Notes: generated from the sequence alone by a model not told the origin. Counted from the first letter of the stretch, positions 19,696 to 34,762 are shown. The stretch is 64,000 nt of DNA from Alteromonas sp. LMIT006 (GCF_024300645.1 NZ_CP101291.1:2469121-2533120), one strand, 5' to 3'. A program made the numbers and translations.

Positions 19696-20441
19696 TATTT
19701 TGTCTCCTGCTGACTTAATAGTTGCTTAACCCAAGGACGATGCAGTTCTCGCTCAATGATCACATTTTTGAGCTGCATTAGAGTCAAGGTACCAATTAAT
19801 CCCATAAATCCAGTAATTGATACAAGTAATGGCCATTTCATAGACGGGGCAATAGAAGGTTTTCCTATTTTGGTGATGGTCGAGCCTTGGTGTAGGGTAT
19901 TCCACCATTCGACAGAGTAATGAATGATAGGGATATTTATCACACCGATTAAGGCAATAACTGCAGCAGCCTTGCCTGCTTGATGACGGTCATTGAAGGC
20001 ATAGTACAACGCCATAACGCCAAAATATAAGAACAATAAAATAAGCTGAGAGGTGAGTCTTGCATCCCAGATCCACCAAGTCCCCCACATTGGTTTACCC
20101 CACGCAGCACCAGTAAATAAAGATATGAAACACATTAATGCCCCCACTGGAGCCATCGCAATCATACTCATGTAAGCGGTTTTCCACTGCCACACTAGGC
20201 CAACTAATCCAGCAATCGCCATCGCCACATAGGTACCCATAGACAAAATTGCTGATGGCACATGAATATAGATAATGCGAAACGAGTCACCTTGTTGATA
20301 ATCGGAAGGCGCAAATAGCATCCCCCATACCAGACCGACGCTGAGTCCTAAAACCGCAGCAGATAAAAAATATGGCATAAGCGTATTGCATAGAGCATAA
20401 GCTCGCTCTGTTTTTGCATAAGGATGTAACCAGACAAACAT
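19695..20441 (-). CDS. ccmC: haem transporter subunit CcmC
   Basis: 248 residues, six membrane segments, and the WWD-type haem-handling motif WGTWWIWDARLTS (about 119-131), with conserved histidines in the flanking loops (IYIHVPSA, IHYSVEWW). CcmC loads haem on CcmE. It directly abuts ccmB and ccmD. Confidence 0.96.
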   Translation of the reverse strand: MFVWLHPYAKTERAYALCNTLMPYFLSAAVLGLSVGLVWGMLFAPSDYQQGDSFRIIYIHVPSAILSMGTYVAMAIAGLVGLVWQWKTAYMSMIAMAPVGALMCFISLFTGAAWGKPMWGTWWIWDARLTSQLILLFLYFGVMALYYAFNDRHQAGKAAAVIALIGVINIPIIHYSVEWWNTLHQGSTITKIGKPSIAPSMKWPLLVSITGFMGLIGTLTLMQLKNVIIERELHRPWVKQLLSQQETK

Positions 20442-21106
20442 TATTGATGACTCACTCTAATCGCATAACTCATCGCCATGGGCGTCAATGCCATAGCGAT
20501 ACACAACATTGCCGCAATAATAGCAAGTTGTGGTAAATAATTTAATCCAAATAAGGCCGTGTCTACCGCAGAAGTGGCGAAAATCAGTAAAGGGATAAAT
20601 ACAGGAATTATGATCAAAGATAATAAAATCCCGCCTTTTTGTAACCCCACGGTCAACGCAACCGCAATAGATCCCAGCAAAGACAAAATCGGCGTACCTA
20701 ATAATAACGTTGCAAGGAGTGCCCAGTACATTGGCATGGTCAGATTTAAGAACAACGCCAATAACGGTGATATCAGGATCAATGGCACAATAGTAAGTAA
20801 CCAATGAGTCATGACTTTGGCGAACATAATCCATGACAAGCTCAAGTTAGACAGCTGCATCTGCTCTAACACACCATCGTTAAAATCATCGCGGAATAAT
20901 CGCTCCATACCCAACAACGCAGATAAAATCGCAGCTACCCAAATGACTCCAGGGCCAATTTTTTGTAACGTTTCAGGTGCCGGACCCACGGCGATTGGAA
21001 ATAAGGTAAGAACTAACACAAAAAAGGTAAGCGGTTGAAAAATATCCGCTTTCTGTCTCATTGCAAGAGTGATATCACGATGGATAACACTGTACAACGG
21101 ACTCAT
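20441..21106 (-). CDS. ccmB: ABC transporter permease CcmB
   Basis: 221 residues from the ATG at 21106, six membrane segments. The start chosen gives MSPLYSVIHRDITLAMRQKAD, matching the family, and overlaps the ccmA stop by four bases (ATGA); a frame back to 21181 would add a non-homologous tail. FRDDFNDGVLEQMQLS is the conserved cytoplasmic segment. With CcmA it drives release of holo-CcmE. Confidence 0.94.
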   Translation of the reverse strand: MSPLYSVIHRDITLAMRQKADIFQPLTFFVLVLTLFPIAVGPAPETLQKIGPGVIWVAAILSALLGMERLFRDDFNDGVLEQMQLSNLSLSWIMFAKVMTHWLLTIVPLILISPLLALFLNLTMPMYWALLATLLLGTPILSLLGSIAVALTVGLQKGGILLSLIIIPVFIPLLIFATSAVDTALFGLNYLPQLAIIAAMLCIAMALTPMAMSYAIRVSHQ

Positions 21107-21714
21107 ATTTGATACTCCAATGCCAGTTCTCTGACCTGATGGGATGATGATAATGCTTGATGAGAAGTCATAATGACACAACCTCCATGAGAGACGTATT
21201 CGTCTACACGCGCCTGAATAAATGCAACACCTGTCACATCCAGCGACGTATATGGTTCATCTAAGACCCATAATGGCGCTTGCACTAACTCCGTTCGCGC
21301 GAGTGACACCCTGCGTTGTTGGCCTGCAGAAAGTTGTCCGGTGGGCAAATCTTCTAAGCCAACTAATTGATATTGAGCCAAAATGTTGTAAAGCGACTCT
21401 ACGGAAGGATTCACTCGCTGCAATGCTGCCCAATAAGTAAGGTTTTCTATGGCAGATAAGTGTTTATTTTGCGCGAGTTTATGCCCAAGGTACAGCAACG
21501 GAACATCATAAGTATCGGCACTATTAATGTGCACTGAGCCAGTTTCTGGATAGGCTAGGCCTGCTAGAATTCTCAATAGACTTGTTTTGCCAGCCCCATT
21601 AGGTCCGGTCAGATGGACGAGTTCCCCTGCACGTAAAATCACATCCAGGTCAGAAAATAACACCCTATCTTGTTTTACACAGGTTAATGACTGGGCAATT
21701 AACACGTCCAACAA
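21103..21714 (-). CDS. ccmA: ABC transporter ATPase CcmA
   Basis: 203 residues. Walker A is GPNGAGKTS (37-45), the signature LSAGQQRRVSLAR, and Walker B LWVLDEPYTSLD. CcmA hydrolyses ATP to release haem-loaded CcmE from CcmCD. It is the first gene of the nine-gene ccmABCDEFGHI-mlaA run, all on the minus strand with overlaps or gaps of at most 11 bp. The promoter must lie in 21715-21840. Confidence 0.96.
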   Translation of the reverse strand: MLDVLIAQSLTCVKQDRVLFSDLDVILRAGELVHLTGPNGAGKTSLLRILAGLAYPETGSVHINSADTYDVPLLYLGHKLAQNKHLSAIENLTYWAALQRVNPSVESLYNILAQYQLVGLEDLPTGQLSAGQQRRVSLARTELVQAPLWVLDEPYTSLDVTGVAFIQARVDEYVSHGGCVIMTSHQALSSSHQVRELALEYQI

Positions 21715-21841
21715 TCAGTTACTCTATCCACTTTAAAAACATGCAGCATATTATCATAAATGAATGTTTTTTGACTATTTGTTGTTGGGCAATTAGTGGT
21801 ATGTTGGTGTGTATTTAAAGATGCTTAATCGACTTCATACT

Positions 21842-21872
21842 AAAAAGCCCGAGTAAAACTCGGGCTCTTTTT
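21842..21872. terminator. bidirectional terminator between recA and ccmA
   Basis: AGCCCGAGT and ACTCGGGCT pair around AAA; the stem has a T run on either strand (CTTTTT on plus, CTTTTTAG on minus). It is 12 bp past the recA stop. Confidence 0.93.
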
Positions 21873-21884
21873 ATCCTACGTGAC

Positions 21885-22913
21885 TTATTCGGCGTCTTCA
21901 GTCTCTTCTTCAACTGGCTTGGCCTTACACAACAGCTCTGCGCGGATTTTCTCTTCTATCTCAGCAGATATAGCTGGGTTTTCTTTTAAGAACCGTGTCA
22001 CGTTGGCCTTACCTTGACCGATGCGGTTACCATTGTAGCTATACCATGCCCCCGCTTTTTCGACCAACTTCTGCTGGACGCCTAAATCGATCAATTCGGC
22101 TTCTTTACTGATCCCTTGACCATATAAAATTTGGAATTCAGCTTGCTTAAATGGCGGAGCTACTTTGTTCTTCACCACTTTGACTCGAGTTTCGTTACCA
22201 ACCACTTCATCGCCTTCTTTAATAGCACCAATGCGACGAATATCTAAACGAACCGATGAATAGAATTTCAGTGCATTACCGCCAGTAGTGGTTTCAGGGT
22301 TACCAAACATCACACCAATTTTCATACGAATTTGGTTAATGAAGATACACAATGTATTTGAGCGCTTGATGTTGGCCGTCAGTTTTCGCAAAGCTTGAGA
22401 CATTAAACGAGCTTGAAGACCGACGTGAGAATCCCCCATGTCACCTTCAATTTCGGCTTTTGGTGTCAACGCTGCAACTGAGTCCACAATCACCACATCC
22501 ACTGCACCAGAGCGCACGAGCATGTCTGTGATCTCTAATGCTTGTTCCCCAGTGTCTGGCTGTGATACCAATAACTCATCAATATTTACGCCAAGCTTCT
22601 CTGCATAGATGGGATCCAGAGCATGTTCCGCATCCACGAAGGCACACGTTTTGCCCACTTTCTGTGCCTCAGCAATAACTTGCAACGTCAATGTCGTCTT
22701 ACCTGATGACTCTGGGCCGTAGATTTCAACGATACGACCACAAGGCAAGCCGCCTATACCTAATGCGATATCAATGGTGAGTGAACCAGTTGAGACGGAT
22801 TCAATGTCCATCGCTTGGTTGTCACCTAGCTTCATAATGGAACCCTTGCCGAATTGCTTCTCAATCTGACCTAGGGCGGCGGATAGGGCGCGTGCTTTGT
22901 TATCGTCTGACAT
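21885..22913 (-). CDS. recA: recombinase RecA
   Basis: 342 residues. It forms the ATP-dependent strand-exchange filament and triggers LexA cleavage. Walker [10 protein letters not shown] (about 66-74), the loop L1 region [20 protein letters not shown], and loop L2 [16 protein letters not shown] are intact. The C-terminus is acidic ([11 protein letters not shown]). The promoter region holds LexA boxes at 22991 and 23021. pncC lies upstream in the same direction, as in many gammaproteobacteria. Confidence 0.99.
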   Translation of the reverse strand: MSDDNKARALSAALGQIEKQFGKGSIMKLGDNQAMDIESVSTGSLTIDIALGIGGLPCGRIVEIYGPESSGKTTLTLQVIAEAQKVGKTCAFVDAEHALDPIYAEKLGVNIDELLVSQPDTGEQALEITDMLVRSGAVDVVIVDSVAALTPKAEIEGDMGDSHVGLQARLMSQALRKLTANIKRSNTLCIFINQIRMKIGVMFGNPETTTGGNALKFYSSVRLDIRRIGAIKEGDEVVGNETRVKVVKNKVAPPFKQAEFQILYGQGISKEAELIDLGVQQKLVEKAGAWYSYNGNRIGQGKANVTRFLKENPAISAEIEEKIRAELLCKAKPVEEETEDAE

Positions 22914-22990
22914 AGTGACTCAACCTTAATATTCTTAATAATATTCGCTGTAAAAGCGTTGTTATCTACTTAGTGATTCGGATTATAATA

Positions 22991-23036
22991 CTGTATGATT
23001 ATACAGTTCAAGTTTTTTTACTGTATTTATATACAT
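22991..23036 (-). promoter_or_regulatory. tandem LexA (SOS) boxes upstream of recA
   Basis: CTGTATGATTATACAG at 22991-23006 matches the gammaproteobacterial LexA consensus CTGT-N8-ACAG exactly in the conserved halves. A second, weaker site, CTGTATTTATATACAT, is at 23021-23036 with one change in the right half. Both lie 78-123 bp upstream of the recA start codon, so recA is very likely SOS-induced. Confidence 0.85.
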
Positions 23037-23111
23037 GCATTCCTATGTGTATCTTTATGCAACACATATTAGATGGATTGACGCCCCTTGTCAGCTGTCC
23101 TTTATAACTGT

Positions 23112-23609
23112 TTACGTAATCAGTGTGTTTGCGATCAGTGTAATGGCGTGTTCAATGGCTGCCATTCTTACCTCACTGCGCCCGCCGGCAAAGACTTGTG
23201 AATCAGTTATCAGCTTTCCTCGATAACATAAACCAAACCACACCAAGCCAACAGGTTTGTCAGGTGTGCCACCACTCGGTCCTGCAATACCGCTGATACC
23301 AATACCCAGATCACAACCATAACGAGACACTAAGCCTTGTGCCATTGCCTTAACTGTTTGTTTTGACACTGCACCATGCTCTTCTAAAGTTACTTCGGGT
23401 ACACCAACCAAAATTTCTTTAGCACTATTTGCATACGTCACAAAACTTTGTTCAAACCATGCTGAGGCACCGGGCAGTTCCGTCAAATAGAAGGCCAAGC
23501 CACCCCCTGTACATGACTCTGCGCAGCTAATGGTCAATTTCTGAGCATTGCAGTGGCGCGCGATGGCCTCAAGCTGATATTTTGTATTTTCTTTTAGATT
23601 GCACCACAT
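23112..23609 (-). CDS. pncC: nicotinamide-nucleotide amidohydrolase PncC (CinA C-terminal domain)
   Basis: 165 residues, the stand-alone CinA domain that deamidates nicotinamide mononucleotide to nicotinate mononucleotide. Typical segments are ISCAESCTGGGLAFYLTELPGAS (about 27-49), VTYANSAKEILVGV, and GISGIAGPSGGTPDKPVGLVW. The start ATG at 23609 is followed by the whole family length. It diverges from mutS with 58 bp between them. Whether it is cotranscribed with recA is uncertain because the SOS boxes lie between the two. Confidence 0.92.
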   Translation of the reverse strand: MWCNLKENTKYQLEAIARHCNAQKLTISCAESCTGGGLAFYLTELPGASAWFEQSFVTYANSAKEILVGVPEVTLEEHGAVSKQTVKAMAQGLVSRYGCDLGIGISGIAGPSGGTPDKPVGLVWFGLCYRGKLITDSQVFAGGRSEVRMAAIEHAITLIANTLIT

Positions 23610-23667
23610 TTTTTTAGTATGCTTTAATTAACTAAACAGTCGTCACAACTTATAACAAAAGCCAAAA

Positions 23668-26256
23668 GTGAGTCAATTGAAAACCACCCATACCCCAATG
23701 ATGCAACAATACCTAGCTATTAAAGCAGAGCACCCTGAAGAGCTTTTGTTTTATCGTATGGGGGATTTTTATGAGTTGTTTTACGACGATGCGGTTCGCG
23801 CAGCTAAGCTCATCGATCTGACTTTAACCGCTCGTGGCAAAGCCAATGGTGCCCCTATTCCAATGGCGGGTGTACCTTATCACGCGGTAGAAGGTTATCT
23901 TGCGCGATTAGTCGAGATGGGTGAAGCCGTGGCGATTTGTGAACAAATTGGCGACCCCGCCACTAGTAAAGGTCCCGTTGAACGACAAGTACAACGCATT
24001 GTTACCCCAGGTACCGTGACCGATGATGCGCTTCTCAACGCCAAGCAACACACACTCATAGCTGCAGTGTTTGCTCACCAGACTCGAGGTAAAACGCAAT
24101 TTGGCCTTGCCAGTCTTGCGCTGAGTACCGGTGAATTTACTTTATCTGAAGTATGCTCAGAACAACGTTTAGTCGCTGAGTTGGAACGCTTGAGACCCGT
24201 AGAGATTTTATATCCTGAGCAATTCGCATTCGAATCGATACTGCAATCGTACAGCGGTTTACGGCGTCGTCCCGGGTGGGAATTTGATTTAGACTCTGCT
24301 CTGCACTTGCTTACACAACAATTTGGCACTAGAGATTTAAGCGGATTTGGGATCCCAGAGGGACATTTTTCACTAACGTGCGCGGGTTGTATTTTGCAGT
24401 ATATTAAAGATACCCAGCGCTGTGCTTTGCCTCATATCAACAAACTGATGTTAGACAAACCGCAAGATACAGTACAACTGGATGCTGCTACTCGGCGCAA
24501 TTTGGAGCTCACTCGAAATTTGAGTGGCGGCATCGAGAATACTTTATTTTCTGTATTGGACAGTTGTCAAACCGCAATGGGGTCACGTCTTTTACAACAG
24601 TGGATCCAGCGGCCAATTCGCGACCATTTTCGACTCAACCAACGCTATGATGCTGTAGCTGAGTTAAGCGCAAGCGAGTTGAGTGAACTCACGCAACACC
24701 TCGACAGCATCGGTGATATACAACGCATTTTGGCTCGATTAGCTTTGCGCAGTGCGCGTCCTCGCGATTTTGCCAAATTACAGGCGTGTTTTAATGAACT
24801 GCCTTTATTACATATCACTTTATCTCAATTTTCAGCACCTAAACTGACGGCATTAACTCAACAAATCGGTACTTATCCTGATTTTGCCGATTTGCTCAAC
24901 CAAGCGATCTGTGACAATCCACCTGTGGTTATTCGTGACGGCGGTGTCATTGCAGATGGTTACAATGCCAAATTAGACGAGTTACGCGCGCTGTCTAAAG
25001 GCGCTACTGATTATTTGAGTGAACTTGAAGCTCGAGAAAAACACGCCACAGGTATCAGTACGCTCAAAGTTGGTTATAACAAGGTACATGGATTTTTTAT
25101 TGAAATCAGTAAAGGTCAAGCGCATCTTGCGCCAAGTCACTACATACGCAGGCAAACACTCAAAAACAACGAGCGTTTTATCATTGAGGAACTCAAAGCC
25201 CACGAAGAAAAAGTTCTCAATAGCCAAGCCAATGCACTTGCCCTAGAAAAACAACTCTACGATGCACTGTTTGATGCCTTGCTACCCAAGTTAAACGCCC
25301 TCACAACTACCGCTCAAGCACTTGCCGAATTAGATGTATTGTTGGGTTTTGCGCATCTTGTGCAAAATAAACAATTGAGCCGCCCCATCCTATCTGACAA
25401 GCGTGGTATTGCATACCAAGATGGGCGTCACATTGTCGTTGAAGAGGTTCTGGCCTCCCCGTTTATTGCCAACCCGCTTACAATCGATGAAACGCAATCC
25501 ATGCTTCTGATTACCGGACCCAACATGGGCGGTAAATCGACGTACATGAGGCAAACAGCATTAATCGTACTCATGGCGCACATTGGCTGTTTTGTACCCG
25601 CAAAAGCGTGTGAAATAGGACCTGTAGATCAAATTTTTACGCGTATTGGTGCCGCTGATGATCTGGCCTCTGGTCGCTCGACATTTATGGTGGAAATGAC
25701 GGAAACCGCAACCATTTTGAATAATGCCACCGAGTACAGTTTGGTTCTGATGGACGAAATAGGCCGGGGTACTTCTACTTATGACGGATTGTCCCTAGCT
25801 TGGGCGTGTGCGGACTTTTTACATCATAACATTCATGCAATGACGCTTTTTGCGACGCATTATTTTGAGCTAACAGAACTCGCAAGCAATACCCAAGGGA
25901 TGGAAAATGTCCATCTGACGGCCATTGAACACAATGACAGCATTAAGTTTATGCACAATGTCAAACACGGTGCTGCGAGCAAAAGCTACGGCCTTCAAGT
26001 CGCTAAGCTCGCTGGTTTACCGGACAACGTCATTAGTGCTGCGCGTTCAAAATTACATGAACTTGAGACCACAAATAACACGCATCCATTACCGACTGGA
26101 TCACCGGCAAAAGCAGTTACAGAGCCACTTCAGTTACCGCTCGATCAAACTGATTCTGCGCTGTTTGATGCGTTGGACAACACTGATCCGGATGAACTGT
26201 CGCCAAAACAAGCACATGAGTTATTGTATTTACTCAAAACATTACGGCAAAAATAA
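23668..26256 (+). CDS. mutS: DNA mismatch repair protein MutS
   Basis: 862 residues with a GTG start. The mismatch-reading Phe-x-Glu is F33-Y-E35 in MGDFYELF; the ATPase has Walker [10 protein letters not shown], the [12 protein letters not shown]alker B region, and the [11 protein letters not shown] histidine switch. The C-terminus [19 protein letters not shown] is the tetramerisation helix. The start is fixed by alignment of [16 protein letters not shown] to E. coli MutS; only a weak SD (AAAAG) precedes it. Confidence 0.97.
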   Translation: MSQLKTTHTPMMQQYLAIKAEHPEELLFYRMGDFYELFYDDAVRAAKLIDLTLTARGKANGAPIPMAGVPYHAVEGYLARLVEMGEAVAICEQIGDPATSKGPVERQVQRIVTPGTVTDDALLNAKQHTLIAAVFAHQTRGKTQFGLASLALSTGEFTLSEVCSEQRLVAELERLRPVEILYPEQFAFESILQSYSGLRRRPGWEFDLDSALHLLTQQFGTRDLSGFGIPEGHFSLTCAGCILQYIKDTQRCALPHINKLMLDKPQDTVQLDAATRRNLELTRNLSGGIENTLFSVLDSCQTAMGSRLLQQWIQRPIRDHFRLNQRYDAVAELSASELSELTQHLDSIGDIQRILARLALRSARPRDFAKLQACFNELPLLHITLSQFSAPKLTALTQQIGTYPDFADLLNQAICDNPPVVIRDGGVIADGYNAKLDELRALSKGATDYLSELEAREKHATGISTLKVGYNKVHGFFIEISKGQAHLAPSHYIRRQTLKNNERFIIEELKAHEEKVLNSQANALALEKQLYDALFDALLPKLNALTTTAQALAELDVLLGFAHLVQNKQLSRPILSDKRGIAYQDGRHIVVEEVLASPFIANPLTIDETQSMLLITGPNMGGKSTYMRQTALIVLMAHIGCFVPAKACEIGPVDQIFTRIGAADDLASGRSTFMVEMTETATILNNATEYSLVLMDEIGRGTSTYDGLSLAWACADFLHHNIHAMTLFATHYFELTELASNTQGMENVHLTAIEHNDSIKFMHNVKHGAASKSYGLQVAKLAGLPDNVISAARSKLHELETTNNTHPLPTGSPAKAVTEPLQLPLDQTDSALFDALDNTDPDELSPKQAHELLYLLKTLRQK

Positions 26257-26266
26257 CCTTTTTTGA

Positions 26267-26295
26267 TTGTCTTAAAATCCCCTTTTGCGTATACT
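26267..26295 (+). promoter_or_regulatory. candidate promoter of pyrG
   Basis: TTGTCT (26267-26272), a 17-bp spacer and TATACT (26290-26295), leaving about a 95-base leader before pyrG. The match is good, but there is no experimental support. Confidence 0.45.
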
Positions 26296-26382
26296 ATTGC
26301 TCCATTCAGCATAGACCGAATCAATGCGTTTTGACACGCTACCACTCGTCTTGCTAAAACGTAATCTTACACGATAAATTAA

Positions 26383-28029
<1,647 letters not shown>

Positions 28030-28035
28030 ATTTGA

Positions 28036-29343
<1,308 letters not shown>

Positions 29344-29368
29344 GTAACCTTTATCAACCTAACCAGAA

Positions 29369-29397
29369 TGCACAGCCTTGAGGCTGTGCATTTTTTT
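29369..29397 (+). terminator. rho-independent terminator of pyrG-eno
   Basis: TGCACAGCC and GGCTGTGCA pair around TTGA, followed by seven T. Confidence 0.96.
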
Positions 29398-29408
29398 AAG
29401 TTTTAGAT

Positions 29409-29816
29409 ATGAATCAACTTGTTGGCAAATCCCCCTGCCCTTGCACCTCAAATAAAGTCTTAAACAAATGCTGCGGTCGTTTTTTAAATAGCGATGACGC
29501 GAAATACCCCAAAACGCCAGAACAACTGATGCGCTCACGTTTTAGTGCTTACAAACTTGGTGGTTATGGGCAATATTTGATTAACACTTGGGCGGTAGAA
29601 ACCTGCCCGACAGACAATCCAATTGAATTAAATACCCCTGACCTTGACTGGCAACACCTAGATATTTTGGGCAAATCTGTCGATGGTAATTCAGGTATCG
29701 TCGAATTTAAAGCTTATTACCTAGAACCAGATGGCAGCTTAGCTTATTTGCACGAACGCTCATCATTCGTGCGTACGCAGGGCAAATGGCTCTATTTAGA
29801 GGGAATGATCTACTAA
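29409..29816 (+). CDS. YchJ family SEC-C motif protein
   Basis: 135 residues. The N-terminal zinc-binding SEC-C motif is PCPCTSNKVLNKCC (Cys10, Cys12, Cys21, Cys22), followed by the YchJ core AKYPKTPEQLMRSRFSAYKLGGYGQYLINTW. The fold is NTF2-like; the biochemical role is not established. It is somewhat shorter than the E. coli protein because a second C-terminal cysteine motif is absent. It is monocistronic. Confidence 0.85.
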   Translation: MNQLVGKSPCPCTSNKVLNKCCGRFLNSDDAKYPKTPEQLMRSRFSAYKLGGYGQYLINTWAVETCPTDNPIELNTPDLDWQHLDILGKSVDGNSGIVEFKAYYLEPDGSLAYLHERSSFVRTQGKWLYLEGMIY

Positions 29817-29853
29817 ATCCCTTTATTTTTTGTGATTTTCTGTCGATAATAGC

Positions 29854-30459
29854 ATGATGATTAAACAGCATGATATTTTCGGCCATAACCAAGACAGTAT
29901 CCACTTTTCGGAACTGTGCAATGCGCTGTATCAAAGAGAATGTCAAAACCTCGCCGAATCATCGTCCTCGCAGATTAACCTGCTTAAACGCAAACTCAAG
30001 TTTTTACCTCAGTTAGTCCAAGAATGCGCACGTAGCCTTCTCACTACCAAGGCGCCATTGGATATCGACTTTTATAATGCGTCCTATCAGGGAAAACAAG
30101 CTGCCAATTGTCCGAGTTTAAAGCAGTCCTCGGAACTCATTGCCCAATATTACTCAAAGATACCCGATATCGGGCGAGTGTTACCGGTTGAAGTCAAAAC
30201 TATTGATGGCTATCACTTTGAATTAGATTCAGTCGACCGCGTTGACGAAGAAAGTAACCTTTTGCACGTGAATAAACACGGATGGTTTCATCCAGACGGA
30301 CAATCTCAACAAGCTAACGATGCGATTCGGTTAGTCAAACCCACCAAAGCGATAATGCAAGCAGCCTGTTGTGGACATCTGTGGCGCTGGAAAGGCAAAG
30401 GTATTCCACGTGCGCTGAGTTTGCGAGAATTAAAGTTATCTTTTCATATTCAGTGGTAA
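29854..30459 (+). CDS. conserved hypothetical protein
   Basis: 201 residues (200 if the second ATG is used). It is soluble, with no signal or membrane segment. Visible features are a C-terminal CCGHLWRWKGKG segment with two cysteines and several tryptophans, and a central VEVKTIDGYHFELDSVDRVDEE beta-rich part. I do not recognise a named family. It reads toward the leu leader and ends 104 bases before leuL, so a transcript could run into the attenuator region. Confidence 0.6.
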   Translation: MMIKQHDIFGHNQDSIHFSELCNALYQRECQNLAESSSSQINLLKRKLKFLPQLVQECARSLLTTKAPLDIDFYNASYQGKQAANCPSLKQSSELIAQYYSKIPDIGRVLPVEVKTIDGYHFELDSVDRVDEESNLLHVNKHGWFHPDGQSQQANDAIRLVKPTKAIMQAACCGHLWRWKGKGIPRALSLRELKLSFHIQW

Positions 30460-30563
30460 GTAACACCACAAACCTATTATTCTTTAGTATATTCATCATC
30501 ATTTCTGGCAAAAAACACTCTTTCGCGCTTGACCTATCACTTTTGACACAGTACATTTGCGGT

Positions 30564-30629
30564 ATGAAAATATTTAGCGCATTCTACACTCTGCTACTCT
30601 TATTACTGGTAGGTAAACTGCACGGGTGA
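30564..30629 (+). CDS. leuL: leu operon leader peptide LeuL
   Basis: 21 residues, MKIFSAFYTLLLLLLVGKLHG. Six consecutive leucine codons (CTG CTA CTC TTA TTA CTG) at 30591-30608 form the leucine sensor, with one more Leu codon two codons before the end. It is followed by the attenuator hairpin described next and then leuABCD. Size and design match leader peptides of amino-acid operons. A longer frame running through it is not needed. No clear SD is seen, only a GCGG three to five bases before the ATG. Confidence 0.85.
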   Translation: MKIFSAFYTLLLLLLVGKLHG

Positions 30630-30674
30630 GCTTGTCTTAAATTTCACAAAACCCGTGCCTGGCACGGGTTTTTT
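30620..30674 (+). promoter_or_regulatory. leu operon attenuator (antiterminator/terminator switch)
   Basis: The terminator arms are ACCCGTGCC (30651-30659) and GGCACGGGT (30661-30669), followed by T residues. The same sequence as the second arm, GCACGGGT, occurs at 30620-30627, overlapping the end and stop codon of leuL. A ribosome stalled at the Leu codons leaves 30620-30627 free to pair with 30651-30658, preventing the terminator; a ribosome reaching the stop codon covers it and the terminator forms. This is classical leucine attenuation. Confidence 0.88.
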
Positions 30675-30705
30675 GTATACGTTTTAAAAACGAAAGGATG
30701 GTGTT

Positions 30706-32259
30706 ATGTCACAACAAGTCAAAATATTCGATACCACATTGCGAGATGGTGAACAGGCGTTGCCTGCAAGCTTAACAGTGAAAGAAAAACTACAAATCGC
30801 ACTGGCACTCGAACGACTCGGCGTTGACATCATCGAGGCGGGTTTTCCAGTCTCTAGCCCCGGAGATTTTACTTCAGTGCAAACCATTGCGCGTGAAATC
30901 AAAAATGCCACAGTTGCCGGCTTATCCAGGGCTCTTGCCAAAGATATTGATGCTTGTGGAGAAGCATTAAAAGTTGCTGAGCGTTTTCGTATCCACACTT
31001 TTATCGCCACTTCAGATATTCACGTTGGCACTAAGTTGAAAAAAAGCCAAGACGAAGTGGTCGAAATGGCAGTCAAAGCCATTCAACATGCCCGTCAATA
31101 CACTGACGATGTTGAGTTTTCGTGCGAAGATGCAGGCCGTACCCACATTGATTATTTGTGCCGTATGGTCGAATCTGCCATCAAAGCAGGCGCGACCACA
31201 GTGAACATTCCAGATACAGTTGGTTATACCACACCAACTGAGTTCGGTGGAATAATCCAACAACTCTTTAATCGAGTGCCTAATATTGACCAAGCGACCA
31301 TCTCGGTCCACTGTCACAATGACTTAGGTCTTGCAGTGGCAAATTCATTAGCTGCGGTTGAACAAGGTGCGCGCCAAGTCGAATGTACCATTAACGGTAT
31401 TGGCGAACGTGCGGGTAATGCGTCGTTGGAAGAAATCGCGATGATTTTACAAACTCGTAAAGAACGCTACCAACTCGAAACGAATATTAAAAGTAATGAA
31501 ATTTCGCGTACGTCTAAGCTCGTCAGCCAACTCTGCTCTATGCCGGTACAAGCGAACAAAGCCATAGTTGGTGCCAATGCTTTTGCACACTCATCAGGCA
31601 TTCACCAAGATGGTGTATTAAAAGGTCAAAATACCTACGAAATCATGACGCCGGAAAGTGTTGGTTTAAACAAAAATCAATTAAATTTAACCTCTCGCTC
31701 AGGCCGTCATGTGATTAAGCATCGCTTGCACGAACTTGGCTACAGCGACAGCGATTACGACCTAGATGAAGTCTATGCGGCCTTTTTACGCCTTGCCGAC
31801 AAAAAGGGGCAAGTGTATGATTATGACCTTGAAGCGATCCTCTTCTTTAACCAACAAAAACAAGATGATTCGTATTATTCACTCGAATATTTGCACGCCA
31901 GCTCAGGAAAAGAGATCATTCCTAGCGCAACTGTCACGCTAAACGTCGGTGGAGAACCCACGACCCATAGCGCCATCGGTAATGGCCCTGTAGATGCTGC
32001 GTATAACGCCATCATGCAAATGATCGGAGAAGATGCGATAAACATCGTGGATTTCAAATTGGACTCCAAAGGCGAAGGTGCCAACGCCCTAGCGCAAGTC
32101 AGTATTGTTGTACAATACAACGAGCGCCGTTTTCATGGCATCGGTCTAGCGACAGACATCGTAGAATCAGGCGTTAAAGCCCTGATATTTGTACTTAATA
32201 ACATGCATTTAGCCGATATGATTGACGAGCAAAAGCTACAATCGGCCACAGGAGCATAA
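30706..32259 (+). CDS. leuA: 2-isopropylmalate synthase LeuA
   Basis: 517 residues. The catalytic TIM barrel begins [15 protein letters not shown], with metal ligands in [12 protein letters not shown] and the [18 protein letters not shown] signature. The C-terminal regulatory domain (about 390-517) that binds leucine for feedback inhibition is present. It condenses acetyl-CoA with 2-oxoisovalerate. It is the first gene of leuABCD, and the next ATG follows its stop directly. Confidence 0.98.
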   Translation: MSQQVKIFDTTLRDGEQALPASLTVKEKLQIALALERLGVDIIEAGFPVSSPGDFTSVQTIAREIKNATVAGLSRALAKDIDACGEALKVAERFRIHTFIATSDIHVGTKLKKSQDEVVEMAVKAIQHARQYTDDVEFSCEDAGRTHIDYLCRMVESAIKAGATTVNIPDTVGYTTPTEFGGIIQQLFNRVPNIDQATISVHCHNDLGLAVANSLAAVEQGARQVECTINGIGERAGNASLEEIAMILQTRKERYQLETNIKSNEISRTSKLVSQLCSMPVQANKAIVGANAFAHSSGIHQDGVLKGQNTYEIMTPESVGLNKNQLNLTSRSGRHVIKHRLHELGYSDSDYDLDEVYAAFLRLADKKGQVYDYDLEAILFFNQQKQDDSYYSLEYLHASSGKEIIPSATVTLNVGGEPTTHSAIGNGPVDAAYNAIMQMIGEDAINIVDFKLDSKGEGANALAQVSIVVQYNERRFHGIGLATDIVESGVKALIFVLNNMHLADMIDEQKLQSATGA

Positions 32260-33354
<1,095 letters not shown>

Positions 33355-33358
33355 GGTC

Positions 33359-34759
33359 ATGGCAAAGACTCTGTATGACAAAATCTGGGACGCTCATGTC
33401 GTCCCGAATACCGGTGACGATGTATTGTTGTACATCGACCGCCATCTGATCCACGAAGTCACTTCACCACAGGCATTTGCTGGTTTAGATGAAATGAATC
33501 GCAAAGTACGCTGCCCAGAAAAAGTGCTTGCGACAATGGACCACAGTATTTCCACTCGCTCCATCGCATTGGATGCTTGTGGGCCTGAAAATCAATTACA
33601 ACTGCAAACCCTTGCACAAAACTGCGAAAAGCATGGCATCGAGCTCTATCCAGTCGGCCATCAAAAACAAGGTATTATTCACGTTATGGCGCCAGAAGTA
33701 GGCGCGATTTTACCTGGTACGACTGTTGTATGTGGTGACTCTCACACAGCCACCCATGGTGCATTCGGTGCTTTAGCTTTCGGTATCGGCACCTCAGAAG
33801 TCGAACACGTTTTAGCGACACAAACGCTCAAACAAACCAAAGCCAAAAATTTAAAAGTCGAAGTCACTGGCACATTGCCTATTGGTGTCACTGCTAAGGA
33901 CATCATTTTAGCCATCATTGGCGAGTTAGGTCACGCCGGTGCCACAGGTTACGTCATTGAGTACTGTGGTGATACCATTGCCGCTCTATCCATGGAAGAG
34001 CGCATGACCATCTGTAATATGAGTATTGAAGCGGGTGCGAAAGCCGGCTTGGTCGCCCCTGACCAAATTACATATGATTATCTAGAAGGTCGTGAGAAAG
34101 CACCTAAAGGTGAGTTGTGGCAAGAAGCCATTGCCTATTGGCAAACCTTGTTTACCGATGCTGATGCAGATTTTGATAAAGTCGTTACCTTACTAGCCAA
34201 GGATATCAAGCCACAAGTCACGTGGGGTACTAATCCTGGGCAAGTCATTGCAGTGGATACGCCGGTACCTTCTCCGGATGATTTTAGTGATCCTGTCACC
34301 AAAGAATCTGCCGCTAAAGCACTTGCATACATGGGGCTCAAACCAGGTGATAAGCTTAGTGAAACGCCTGTCTCTCATGTGTTTATCGGCTCTTGTACTA
34401 ACTCACGTATTGAAGACTTACGCGCTGCCGCTAGCATTGCAAAGAAAGGTAAAGTACAACCTAGCGTAACCGCTATGGTCGTGCCAGGCTCGGCGCAAGT
34501 TAAAGTCCAAGCAGAAAGTGAAGGTCTTGATAAAATCTTTATTGATGCTGGTTTTGAGTGGCGCTTGCCCGGCTGTTCTATGTGCTTGGGTATGAACGAT
34601 GATTTACTTGAAGCTGGAGATCGCTGCGCTTCAACTAGCAACCGTAATTTTGAAGGTCGTCAAGGCCGCGGTGCGCGCACACACTTAGTGAGCCCTGCCA
34701 TGGCAGTGGCCGCTGCATTAACTGGCACATTTGCCGATGTTCGCGATTTTCAGGAGTAA
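33359..34759 (+). CDS. leuC: isopropylmalate isomerase large subunit LeuC
   Basis: 466 residues of the aconitase superfamily. Cluster cysteines are in [12 protein letters not shown] and [32 protein letters not shown] is the other signature. With LeuD it isomerises 2- to 3-isopropylmalate. The gap to leuD is 3 bp, supporting coupled synthesis of the subunits. Confidence 0.98.
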   Translation: MAKTLYDKIWDAHVVPNTGDDVLLYIDRHLIHEVTSPQAFAGLDEMNRKVRCPEKVLATMDHSISTRSIALDACGPENQLQLQTLAQNCEKHGIELYPVGHQKQGIIHVMAPEVGAILPGTTVVCGDSHTATHGAFGALAFGIGTSEVEHVLATQTLKQTKAKNLKVEVTGTLPIGVTAKDIILAIIGELGHAGATGYVIEYCGDTIAALSMEERMTICNMSIEAGAKAGLVAPDQITYDYLEGREKAPKGELWQEAIAYWQTLFTDADADFDKVVTLLAKDIKPQVTWGTNPGQVIAVDTPVPSPDDFSDPVTKESAAKALAYMGLKPGDKLSETPVSHVFIGSCTNSRIEDLRAAASIAKKGKVQPSVTAMVVPGSAQVKVQAESEGLDKIFIDAGFEWRLPGCSMCLGMNDDLLEAGDRCASTSNRNFEGRQGRGARTHLVSPAMAVAAALTGTFADVRDFQE

Positions 34760-34762
34760 AAC

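Noticed and set aside
30369..30629. An 86-codon frame across the leu leader
   Set aside because: Its first part overlaps the preceding gene; only the last 21 codons form the leader peptide.
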